From contig NZ_JAVTJJ010000003.1 of the NCBI RefSeq assembly GCF_031843945.1, positions 62,001-126,000 on the forward strand: a DNA stretch of 64,000 nucleotides, written 5' to 3'. The notes below the pieces were generated by a model. It had not been told where the DNA came from, ran no database searches, and was given only the letters and a program-made list of their open reading frames with translations. Numbering within the stretch: position 1 is the stretch's first letter; each line of letters starts with the position of its first letter. The translations under genes were made by a program, and so were the position numbers. The DNA comes from Paracidovorax sp031843945. Its GTDB lineage: Bacteria > Pseudomonadota > Gammaproteobacteria > Burkholderiales > Burkholderiaceae_C. Positions 50,770 through 58,213 of the stretch are shown piece after piece.

Positions 50770-51126
50770 TTAGTAGCGACCGCCGCCGTAGCCGCCGTTG
50801 CCGTAGCCGACGTCCGAGCGCTTGTTGGCGGTGTAGCCAGACGGGCTGTAGCCGCCGGAGCCGCCACCGCCGCCTTCTTCACGCGGGCGGGCCAGGTTCA
50901 CGACGATGGTGCGGCCATCGACGGACATGCCGTGCAGGCCGGTGATGGCGGCCTGGGCGACTTCGGCCGAAGCCATTTCCACAAAGCCGAAGCCCTTGGA
51001 ACGACCGGTTTCACGGTCCATCATGACCTTGGCGGAAGACACACCGCCGAACTCGGCGAAGTTGCTGCGCAGGCTGTCATCGGTAACGGAATAGGGCAGG
51101 TTGCCCACATAGATTTTGACGCTCAT
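50770..51126 (-). CDS. RRM-domain RNA-binding protein
   Basis: A 118-residue protein with one RNA recognition motif. RNP2 is KIYVGNLPYSV (residues 4-14) and RNP1 is SKGFGFVEM (about 43-51). A Gly-rich tail follows (EEGGGGGSGGYSPSGYTANK ending GYGNGGYGGGRY), as in cyanobacterial cold-inducible Rbp proteins. It likely binds mRNA and aids cold adaptation, but this is inference from the family. ATG 51126 follows GAAAGGCTCC. A strong terminator follows. Upstream lies a long leader containing a possible 69-codon gene, with a TATAAT about 540 bases from the start codon. Confidence 0.92.
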   Translation of the reverse strand: MSVKIYVGNLPYSVTDDSLRSNFAEFGGVSSAKVMMDRETGRSKGFGFVEMASAEVAQAAITGLHGMSVDGRTIVVNLARPREEGGGGGSGGYSPSGYTANKRSDVGYGNGGYGGGRY

Positions 51127-51250
51127 GGAAGGAGCCTTTCTGAATATTGGTGCGCAACGAAGGGCGCGCCGTTGGGATACGGCTTGGCGGACTGGGAGTC
51201 CGTAGCCACTGCAGGAATGGGAGGGGCGAATGGTCTGCGAGAAGCAGGCA

Positions 51251-51460
51251 TCAGCACGTAGGTGGGTGTGGCATGCACGTTTGCAGCCAGCCTTGGGTGA
51301 CTGCAAAGAGCCGGGCCGCTTCACGCGACGCAAAGGCTTTGTCGAAGCGGAATACCCGGCAGTAGCTGCCGTTACCCTGGGAACGATGGACCGAAAAGGA
51401 GGCGCGGAAGCGGCCGCAATCGGTCGGGTGTGTCGCGGGCGAAACGACGTACTTGCCCAT
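51251..51460 (-). CDS. Possible small protein upstream of the RRM gene
   Basis: A 69-residue frame (MGKYVVSPATHPTDCGRFRA, SFSVHRSQGNGSYCRVFRFD, KAFASREAARLFAVTQGW). Its pattern of a short strand, a basic S/R-rich turn, VFRFDKAFASREAA and an aromatic end resembles small uncharacterised Burkholderiales proteins that I recall only loosely. It lies 124 bases upstream of the RRM gene in the same direction. No good ribosome-binding site is seen before ATG 51460. Real gene status is uncertain; it may instead be part of an untranslated leader. Confidence 0.45.
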   Translation of the reverse strand: MGKYVVSPATHPTDCGRFRASFSVHRSQGNGSYCRVFRFDKAFASREAARLFAVTQGWLQTCMPHPPTC

Positions 51461-51669
51461 GGAAATGGCGGTAATGGAAATCTAGTTCATTCAGGACCGC
51501 AGGCATCGAAATCGACCTGCGTGAGCATCTAGGGACTCGGTTGGCTGCAGCTCTACAGACCAACAGGGCGACAAGGGTCGCCAAAGGCGTCCTGCATGGG
51601 GCGTTGTGCCCCTTTCAGCAGGCGTTGCGGTGACTGAACGAGTCAAGAGCCGTGACTGCAACAAAGCGG

Positions 51670-51697
51670 ATTATATCGCCAATTTGCATTTAAGTGC
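51670..51697 (-). promoter_or_regulatory. Candidate sigma70 promoter for the RRM leader
   Basis: On the minus strand a perfect TATAAT (51675-51670) lies in an AT-richer stretch, with a weak -35 (GCACTT) about 16 bases before it. It is the only consensus -10 box seen in the gap upstream of the RRM gene. Between 51461 and 51805 no gene is seen. Confidence 0.35.
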
Positions 51698-51756
51698 TGA
51701 TCAATATTCTTTGCAGTTGTAAAAGAGCGCTCTACTAAATTTGTGACCCGCCAATG

Positions 51757-51794
51757 AAAAACGCCGCCCGCGCTGTGCTGCGGGCGGCGTTTTT
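51757..51794. terminator. Bidirectional hairpin terminator
   Basis: A perfect 15-bp stem, AAAAACGCCGCCCGC paired with its complement, with an 8-base loop, gives T runs on both strands. On the minus strand it lies 11 bases after the stop of the 49-residue protein gene and would end that transcript. Confidence 0.9.
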
Positions 51795-51805
51795 CAAGGT
51801 TGCCG

Positions 51806-51955
51806 TTATTTGTTCTTCAACTTGCCCTTGGGCAGCACCGCGGTGGTGGGCGCCATGGGACGGCTGGAGGCGCCCGAAGAATCGAGCGGTGGCAGGCTGG
51901 TGTCCTTCTTCGGCTTCTTCGCCATCTTGTTGCTTCGCTGCTCGCCTTTGGCCAT
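51806..51955 (-). CDS. Conserved-type 49-residue basic protein
   Basis: The minus strand encodes MAKGEQRSNKMAKKPKKDTS and 29 further residues ending LPKGKLKNK. The MAKGxxRSNxxxKKPKKD start is typical of a very small lysine-rich protein I know from many proteobacteria, of unknown function. AGAGGA lies 5 bases before the ATG, and a strong terminator follows the stop, so it looks like a complete single-gene unit. Confidence 0.78.
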   Translation of the reverse strand: MAKGEQRSNKMAKKPKKDTSLPPLDSSGASSRPMAPTTAVLPKGKLKNK

Positions 51956-52040
51956 AGTGTGTTCCTCTTGAAGGGTCGAAAGTGATGAGGGTGATTACAG
52001 CAGATGTGCCTGGTTTTCGCGCGGCATTCTGAGCTGGGGT

Positions 52041-52544
52041 TCAGGCCTGCGGCACCACCCCACGGCGCACACACAGCCGCCAGCCCAGATAGGCCACCAC
52101 ACCGGCATTGAGCAGCACCACCGCACTGGCCGCCCAGGTCGGCCGGTGCGCCCAGTGCCACAGTTCGAACGGAATGTAGAGCCCGCCCGACAGCGCGCCC
52201 AGCCATTCGCCCCAGGCCTTGTCGCGCCACAGGCCCCAGGCTTCGGCAAACCGCAATGCCGCGTAACCTGCGGCCGCAGCAGTCAGCCACTGCCAGTCGC
52301 CATCGCCTGCCCAGCGGTCGATGCCGCCCAGCAGCAGCGCCGGGTAGTGCTGGCCGGGGCTCAGGCCCACATGGCCGATCAGCGCGACGGCGATGGCGTG
52401 CAGGTCGCTGTGCAGCAAGCCCAGCACGCCCACGCCCGCCACCAGCGCGACCACGCCCTTGAGCGCTTCGAACGCCGCGATGGTGCGCAGTGCGCGGTGC
52501 GTTGCGGCGGTGTCCGTGGCGGGCTGCGGGCGGTAGCGGCTCAT
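52041..52544 (-). CDS. DUF2127 membrane protein
   Basis: A 167-residue protein with about four membrane helices. It begins ALRTIAAFEALKGVVALVAG, the DUF2127 start, and contains AAGYAALRFAEAWGLWRDKA and WGEWLGALSGGLYIPFELWH, both characteristic. Function is unknown. Its ATG overlaps the chemoreceptor stop by one base (TAATG), so it is translated together with that receptor. Confidence 0.85.
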   Translation of the reverse strand: MSRYRPQPATDTAATHRALRTIAAFEALKGVVALVAGVGVLGLLHSDLHAIAVALIGHVGLSPGQHYPALLLGGIDRWAGDGDWQWLTAAAAGYAALRFAEAWGLWRDKAWGEWLGALSGGLYIPFELWHWAHRPTWAASAVVLLNAGVVAYLGWRLCVRRGVVPQA

Positions 52545-54466
52545 TACGCCAGTCTAAACACCGCCACGGCTTGCACCAGCTGCTGCGCCTGGCCGTTGAG
52601 GCTGCTGGCGGCGGCTGCGCTTTCTTCCACCAGCGCGGCGTTCTGCTGCGTGGTGGTGTCCATCTGCGCGACGGCTTCGCCGACCTGCGCGATGCCGGCG
52701 CTCTGCTCGGCCGTGGCCGCGCTGATGATGCTCACCAGCTCGCTCACCTTCTGGATGGACGCCACGATCTCGCCCATGGTGCGGCCCGCCTCGTCCACCA
52801 ACTGCGTGCCCTGGCCAACCTGGTTCACGCTGTCGCTGATCAGCGCCTTGATCTCCTTGGCGGCCTCGGCCGAGCGGCCGGCCAGCGACCGCACTTCGCT
52901 CGCCACCACGGCAAAGCCACGGCCCTGCTCACCGGCGCGGGCCGCTTCTACCGCAGCGTTCAGCGCCAGGATGTTGGTCTGGAAGGCGATGCCGTCGATC
53001 ACGCCGATGATGTCGGCAATGCGCTTGGAGCTGGTGTTGATGCCCTGCATCGTCTGCACCACTTGCTGCACCACCGCCCCGCCCTGCGATGCCACGGCGG
53101 CCGCGCTACGCGCCAACGCGTTGGCCTCACGGGCGGTGTCGGCGTTGTGCTGCACGGTGGAGCCCAGCTCTTCCATCGACGCGGCGGTTTCTTCCAGCGC
53201 GCTGGCTTGTTCTTCGGTGCGCTGGCTCAGGTCGGCGTTGCCCTGGGCGATCTGCGCGCTGGCCGTGGCCACGCTTTCGGAGTTCTGCCGCACGGAGCCC
53301 ACTACCGATCCCAGCTGGGCCGTCATGGCCTGAAGCGCCGTCAGCAGCTGGGCCACTTCGTCGCGGCCCTGGGGCTGCACGCGCACCGACAGGTCACCAG
53401 CGGCCACCGATTCGGCCAGGCGCACCGCGCTGTCCAGCGAACGCGTCGTGGTGCGGGTGATCATCACCATCACCCACAGCGAGATCGCCGCCAGCGCGGC
53501 CAGCAGCATCGACAGCCAGATCAGCGTGCTGCGCAGGCTGGAGATCTGTTCGTCCAACGACGAGCGCAGCAGATCGAACGAGGCCTTCACCAACGCGAAC
53601 TGGGCATCGATGATGCGCGTCATGCGCGCCACCCATTCGGTGGACGACAGGCTCAGCGTCTGCGCCTGAACGATGGATTCGTCAGCCAGCTTGAAGCCTT
53701 CCTGGGCTGCCGCCAGCGCGGCCGTGCGGGCGGTTTCCACCGCGGCGGGCAGGCTGTGGCCATCGGCTGCCAGCTCCAGTGCCTTGCGCCCGTCCTCGTA
53801 GTACTGGCGCACGCGTTCGGCCTGGCCGTCAATGCGCGCACGGTCTTCCGGCGAGGCCTCGCCACGCGCCAGCAGCAGCGCGCCGCGCGCCCGCATCTGG
53901 CCCAGCGACTCGGTCAGGTAAGGCAGCTGCGACAGTGCGGCCCGCTGCACGTAATAGGTGCTTCTGTCGGGGTCCAACGCCAGGCCCGAGCTGTTGGCCA
54001 CATCGTCGATGAGCCCCAGCTGGCGTGCGATCAGCGCGGCATGCTGCTGGTTGCTCTGCACACCGGTGATGGCTTTTCCAGCCACGCCGGAAGCCAGCGC
54101 TCGCCAGTCGGTGGTGATGTGGTCAATGCGGTCGATGAGCGCGCGGTCTTGCAGTGCCGCCAGCTCATTGCGCGCACGCGCCATGGTGTCATCGACTTCC
54201 TTCTGGCGGGTTTGCCGATTGGCGCCAGCCGCATCGGCGCCGCCCAGAAACGATGCGGACAGCCCCCGGTGCTGCTGTGTTTGCTGCAGCAACTGCAGCA
54301 GTTGTTCGGCCGGCAGCAAACCCAGCTTCTCGCGTTGGGCCACGGCCAGCTTGTCCAGCGTGACGCTGACCAACATGGCGGTAGGCACCAGAAACATGAG
54401 CAATGCAAGTGCACCGATGAGCGCGAATTTGCGCGAGAAACGGAGGTGGGTGATCCAGGCAGTCAT
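52544..54466 (-). CDS. Methyl-accepting chemotaxis protein
   Basis: A 640-residue chemoreceptor. The first helix is FALIGALALLMFLVPTAMLV; a periplasmic region of about 280 residues follows, whose start (QQTQQHRGLSASFLGG) resembles nitrate/nitrite-sensing NIT domains. Then come helix 2 (STLIWLSMLLAALAAISLWV), a HAMP domain, and a signalling domain with the highly conserved hairpin tip IDGIAFQTNILALNAAVEAA followed by RAGEQGRGFAVVASEVR. No C-terminal NWETF pentapeptide; it ends QAVAVFRLA. It feeds the Che pathway; the ligand is unknown. It lies first in a two-gene unit with the DUF2127 protein. Confidence 0.93.
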   Translation of the reverse strand: MTAWITHLRFSRKFALIGALALLMFLVPTAMLVSVTLDKLAVAQREKLGLLPAEQLLQLLQQTQQHRGLSASFLGGADAAGANRQTRQKEVDDTMARARNELAALQDRALIDRIDHITTDWRALASGVAGKAITGVQSNQQHAALIARQLGLIDDVANSSGLALDPDRSTYYVQRAALSQLPYLTESLGQMRARGALLLARGEASPEDRARIDGQAERVRQYYEDGRKALELAADGHSLPAAVETARTAALAAAQEGFKLADESIVQAQTLSLSSTEWVARMTRIIDAQFALVKASFDLLRSSLDEQISSLRSTLIWLSMLLAALAAISLWVMVMITRTTTRSLDSAVRLAESVAAGDLSVRVQPQGRDEVAQLLTALQAMTAQLGSVVGSVRQNSESVATASAQIAQGNADLSQRTEEQASALEETAASMEELGSTVQHNADTAREANALARSAAAVASQGGAVVQQVVQTMQGINTSSKRIADIIGVIDGIAFQTNILALNAAVEAARAGEQGRGFAVVASEVRSLAGRSAEAAKEIKALISDSVNQVGQGTQLVDEAGRTMGEIVASIQKVSELVSIISAATAEQSAGIAQVGEAVAQMDTTTQQNAALVEESAAAASSLNGQAQQLVQAVAVFRLA

Positions 54467-54652
54467 GACAGAAACCAGAAGAAAACGGAAAAGAAAAAAA
54501 GGGTGGCTTGAATACCAGATTGGTACGCAGTGCCCCTATTTTTAGATCACATTCTGTTACTACTCTTCAGTTCGAGATGTCCGCCTACATCCTCCCCGCA
54601 CCGGTTTTGGTGCTAACAAGTCCGTTTAAGGCCGTTCAACCCGGAACGTAGG

Positions 54653-55600
54653 TCATTCCCCGTTGCGCTGTCGCAACATCCACCACGCCGCCATCACGAT
54701 CAGAGCGCCGCCCACCCAGGCCGCGCTCGTCATGCGCTCGCCCATCCACGCCACGGCAAACAACGCGCCCCAGACCGGCTCAGTGCCCATCAACAGCCCC
54801 ACACGGCTGGGCGCGCTGTGCCGCAGCGCCCAGTTCTGCACGAAGAACGCCACCACCGTACAGCCCAACACCAGATACAGCGTGGCCGCCCAGAACGCGG
54901 GGGCGGTGGGCAACGGCGGCACGCCCCCACCCAGGCCCAGCCCGGCCAGCGCCACGCAGCCCAGCCCCACGACGGCCGACTGCACTGCGGTCAACAGCAG
55001 CACCGGCGCCTGTTCATGGCGCCGGGTGAGCCGGCTGGTGGCGCAGGCGGTGACGGCGCGCAGCACGGCCGCGCACACGATCAATGCGTCGCCGGCATTC
55101 CAGCGCCGCCACCAACCCGTGCGCCACGCATCGCTCGACGGCCAGCCTCCCGCCAGCAGCGCGGCACCCGCCAGCGACACGGCGGCGAATGCGAACACCG
55201 CCTGCGCCGGGCGCCGGCCCAGCAGCCCCCATTCCGCAAACGGCGTGAAGACCACGCACAGACTGATCAGCAGGGCTGCGTTGCTGGCTTGGGTGAGCGC
55301 CACTCCATAGGTTTCGCTCACGAAGATCGCCATCAGCAGGCCACCCAGCGGCAGCCCCGCGGTCAGCGCAGCGCGCCACTGGGCGCGCGAGCAGCGCCAG
55401 CAGGCCGGCGCCAGCAGCGCGGCAGTCAGCAAGAAGCGCACGGCCAGAAAGGCCAGCACGGGGTAGTGGGCTAGCGCGCCCTTGGCCACGCCGTAGCTGG
55501 TGCCCCAGAGCGCTGCGACCAGCAGCAGGGAGATGTCGGCCGCGCGCGGGTGGCGTAAGGCGGGAAAAGCAAGGGCAAAGGCAGTCATGGCGGCGATCAT
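54653..55600 (-). CDS. EamA/DMT-family transporter
   Basis: A 315-residue inner-membrane exporter with ten predicted helices in two EamA repeats: LLLVAALWGTSYGVAKGALA at the start of the first and GTEPVWGALFAVAWMGERMT near the end of the second. Family members export amino acids and other metabolites; the substrate here is unknown. The start ATG 55600 has AAGG about 9 bases upstream; a second ATG lies 12 bases later. It is divergent from a LysR regulator with a 54-base gap, a classic regulator-target pair. Confidence 0.9.
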   Translation of the reverse strand: MIAAMTAFALAFPALRHPRAADISLLLVAALWGTSYGVAKGALAHYPVLAFLAVRFLLTAALLAPACWRCSRAQWRAALTAGLPLGGLLMAIFVSETYGVALTQASNAALLISLCVVFTPFAEWGLLGRRPAQAVFAFAAVSLAGAALLAGGWPSSDAWRTGWWRRWNAGDALIVCAAVLRAVTACATSRLTRRHEQAPVLLLTAVQSAVVGLGCVALAGLGLGGGVPPLPTAPAFWAATLYLVLGCTVVAFFVQNWALRHSAPSRVGLLMGTEPVWGALFAVAWMGERMTSAAWVGGALIVMAAWWMLRQRNGE

Positions 55601-55654
55601 GGATTCGCGCCTTCATCGCGATAATCCAGCGGATCTGCACAGCACCTGTTCCCA

Positions 55655-56587
55655 ATGCGCACAAATGACGCCCTCGACAGCCTGCCCGACATGGCCGTGT
55701 TCGCACGCGTGGTGTCGGCAGGCAGCTTCTCTGCCGCCGCCCGGGCGCTGGGCCTGACGCCCTCGGCCGTGAGCAGGCAGGTCGCGCGGCTGGAGGCCCG
55801 TCTGGGTGTGCGCCTGCTGGAGCGCACCACGCGCCAGCTGCGGCTGACGGCGGCCGGCCATGCGGCGCATGCGCGTTGCCAGTCGCTGGAGGCCGCCGCG
55901 CGCGAGGTGCTGCAGTTGGCCGACGCCCAGCGCAGCGCCCTGCCCCACGGCCTGGTGCGCATGAGCGCGCCCAAGGCCTATGCCCGCCAGTGCGTGCACC
56001 CGCTGGTGGCGCCGTTTCTGGCCGCGTACCCGCAGGTCGACGTGCAGTTGGTGGTGACCGACCGGGTGGTGGATTTGTTCGCCGAAGACATCGACCTGGC
56101 GCTAGCGATCACCCAGGCGCCGCCGCCCGGGCTGGCCGGCCGGCCGCTGGAGGCGGTGGAACACCTCGTGTGCGCCAGCCCCGGCTATCTGGCGCAGCGC
56201 GGCACGCCGGCCCAGCCGGCCGATCTGGCGCGGCACGACTGCATCTGGCTGGGCGAACACCCGCACGACCGGCGCTGGCGCTTCACCCGGGGCACTGGCC
56301 GCGCGGCCGACACTGCCGCGGTGGAAGTGAACGGCCGCTACGCCGCCAACCACAGCGCCATGCGGCGTGACGCGGCCCTGAGCGGGCTGGGCATTGCCAG
56401 CCTGCCGGGCTTCACCGCGCGTGCGGCGTTGCACGACGGCAGCCTGGTGCGGGTGCTGGCCGACTGGCGGCACGACACCGCCTATTCCGGCACGGCCTGG
56501 CTGCTGTATCCGCCCAACCGGTTTCTGCCGGCGCGCGTGCGGGCCTGGATCGACCACCTGGCCGCCGGCCTGGCAGGGCCGGTTTAA
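55655..56587 (+). CDS. LysR-family transcriptional regulator
   Basis: A 310-residue regulator. The winged helix-turn-helix covers residues 10-70: DMAVFARVVSAGSFSAAARA, LGLTPSAVSRQVARLEARLG, VRLLERTTRQLRLTAAG. The effector domain starts about residue 95 and ends with the PNRFLPARVRAWIDHL that is usual in the CrgA-like subgroup. It is transcribed away from the EamA gene, whose promoter it probably controls, along with its own. A T-N11-A site may exist in the 54-base gap, but I could not identify one with confidence. Confidence 0.92.
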   Translation: MRTNDALDSLPDMAVFARVVSAGSFSAAARALGLTPSAVSRQVARLEARLGVRLLERTTRQLRLTAAGHAAHARCQSLEAAAREVLQLADAQRSALPHGLVRMSAPKAYARQCVHPLVAPFLAAYPQVDVQLVVTDRVVDLFAEDIDLALAITQAPPPGLAGRPLEAVEHLVCASPGYLAQRGTPAQPADLARHDCIWLGEHPHDRRWRFTRGTGRAADTAAVEVNGRYAANHSAMRRDAALSGLGIASLPGFTARAALHDGSLVRVLADWRHDTAYSGTAWLLYPPNRFLPARVRAWIDHLAAGLAGPV

Positions 56588-56598
56588 AGGCAGGCGGC

Positions 56599-57477
56599 TC
56601 AGTCCTCGTGCGTGTCGTGCGTCGCGGCACTGCCCCGGCGCCAGTAGCCCGAAGCTCTGATCCACTTCGGGTGCACGCCGCGCTCGCCCACCAGGTGCGC
56701 GCGCAACGCCTTGGCCACGGCGGATTCGCATGCCACCCAGGCGTGGACGTCGCCTGCGGGCAACTCCAGCGACCGCAGCGCGGCGAGCAGCCCGTCGGCC
56801 CCGCCGGGCTCGGCGCCCTGGCGGTGCACCCAGTGAATGCGCGCGGCGGCGGCGGTGGGCAGCGCCTGTTCGTCGGCGGGGCTGTCCACCTCGGCCAACA
56901 CCAGCACGGGCGCGCCGGCGGGCAGCTCGGCCAGGCGACGGGCGATGGCGGGCAGCGCGGTGTCGTCGCCGATCAGCACATAGCCGTCGAACGCGGTGGG
57001 AATGACCATGGAGCCGCGCGGCCCGCCCACGCCGATCTGCTGACCGGGCGCGGCCTGCAGCGCCCAGGCCGTGGCGGGGCCGGCGTCGTGCAGGGCGAAG
57101 TCGATGACCAGCGTGCCGGTGGCAGCGTCGTAGTGGCGCGGCGTGTAGTCGCGCATGGTGGGGCGCGGCGCATCGGATGAGTCGGGCGCGGGGCCACCGG
57201 CTTCGACCGGCACCGGGAACGCGATGGCGCCGGTGGCGGCGTCGGGCAGGATGAGCTTGACGTGGTCGTCAAAGCCGGCGCTGACGAAGCCGGCCAGCTC
57301 GCCGCCTTGGAGCGTGATACGGATGCAGTGCGGCGTGATGCGTTCAGCGCGCTGCACGGTGAGGGTGCGGCGGCGCAGTTCGTGCCGCACGCGCTGCGGG
57401 GCGCGGGCGGCAAGCTGTTCGCCGGTGGGCTGGGCGGTGGCTTGTGGCATGGCGGAGCAATCAGCGGACAAAGTCAT
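56599..57477 (-). CDS. Siderophore-interacting protein / ferric reductase (YqjH/ViuB-like)
   Basis: A 292-residue flavoprotein that reduces ferric siderophores to release iron. The FAD-binding domain contains VQRAERITPHCIRITLQGGE, MRDYTPRHYD (the RxYT/RDYTPR motif) and IDFALHDAGPATAWAL. The C-terminal NAD(P)H-binding part includes YVLIGDDTALPAIARRLAEL and WVACESAVAKALRAHLVGER, and ends in IRASGYWRRGSA, the usual SIP ending. It follows the PadR gene by 79 bases in the same direction, the same partnership as E. coli YqjH/YqjI. ATG 57477 is used; ATG 57450 is possible. It should be repressed by PadR. Confidence 0.92.
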   Translation of the reverse strand: MTLSADCSAMPQATAQPTGEQLAARAPQRVRHELRRRTLTVQRAERITPHCIRITLQGGELAGFVSAGFDDHVKLILPDAATGAIAFPVPVEAGGPAPDSSDAPRPTMRDYTPRHYDAATGTLVIDFALHDAGPATAWALQAAPGQQIGVGGPRGSMVIPTAFDGYVLIGDDTALPAIARRLAELPAGAPVLVLAEVDSPADEQALPTAAAARIHWVHRQGAEPGGADGLLAALRSLELPAGDVHAWVACESAVAKALRAHLVGERGVHPKWIRASGYWRRGSAATHDTHED

Positions 57478-57556
57478 GGCAATGAGGCTTTCTGCCGGTG
57501 CAGACCGGCGTGTGATGCGAAAACACAGGGCTCGTGGGGCGTTTTTCGGTCGTTCT

Positions 57557-58102
57557 TTACAGCCGCTCTATCTGCCGCGCCGCCGCGTCCAGCGCATCGG
57601 CGATGGCGTGTATCTGCTCGTTCTGCAGCGGCTCGCCGGCCAGGCGCAGGTGCAGCGCGTGGCGCAGGTTGTGCACCGCGCGTTCGATGGGTGCGGGCCG
57701 CGGGCCGGCAGCGCCGCCGCGCAGCGCCGCGCCCTGGGCAATGCGGGCGAGCAGCGCGTCCACGTCGGCCTGGCGTTCCTGCAGGTGCGCACGGCCCACG
57801 TCGGTCACCGTGTGCAGCTTGCGGCCGCCCTCGGCGGTGACAGTGACGTGGCCGAGTTCTTCCAGCAGCGTGAGCGTGGGGTAGATCACGCCGGGGCTGG
57901 GGCTGTAGGTGCCGCCGAGTTGCTCTTCGATGGCCTTGATGAGTTCATAGCCGTGGCGCGGCTTGTCGGCGATGAGGCGCAGCAGCACCAGCCGCAGGCC
58001 GCCCTGGCCGAAGACGCGCCCGGCACCACCGCCACCACCGCGCCGGTGGCCGGCCATGCCGTTCAAGCCGCCCCGTGGCTCCAGAAAATCGGTGTCGTTC
58101 AT
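57557..58102 (-). CDS. PadR-family regulator (YqjI-like)
   Basis: A 181-residue repressor. After a Gly/His/Arg-rich N-terminal extension (GLNGMAGHRRGGGGGAGRVF) comes the PadR winged helix: LRLVLLRLIADKPRHGYELI, KAIEEQLGGTYSPSPGVIYP and TLTLLEELGHVTVTAEGGRK. The C-terminal helical domain mediates dimerisation. E. coli YqjI has a metal-binding N-terminal extension and controls the ferric reductase gene yqjH; the gene order, partner and extension here match that model. A double palindromic operator lies just upstream of the start codon, so the unit is self-regulated. Confidence 0.92.
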   Translation of the reverse strand: MNDTDFLEPRGGLNGMAGHRRGGGGGAGRVFGQGGLRLVLLRLIADKPRHGYELIKAIEEQLGGTYSPSPGVIYPTLTLLEELGHVTVTAEGGRKLHTVTDVGRAHLQERQADVDALLARIAQGAALRGGAAGPRPAPIERAVHNLRHALHLRLAGEPLQNEQIHAIADALDAAARQIERL

Positions 58103-58112
58103 GATTGTTCTC

Positions 58113-58142
58113 AGATATATCTAATTGGCAAAAGATATATCT
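58113..58142. promoter_or_regulatory. Double palindromic operator for PadR
   Basis: Two identical 10-base palindromes, AGATATATCT, occupy 58113-58122 and 58133-58142. Their centres are exactly 20 bases apart, two helical turns, so two dimers could bind the same face. They begin 11 bases upstream of the PadR start codon and would cover its promoter or ribosome entry. AT-rich inverted repeats of this type are the known targets of PadR/YqjI proteins. Confidence 0.85.
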
Positions 58143-58213
58143 TCTTCATCTTTCAACGGGCATGCCACCGCGAAGACCTTGCCAGCGGCAGGGTCGGCCA
58201 GATCCCGCAGAAA

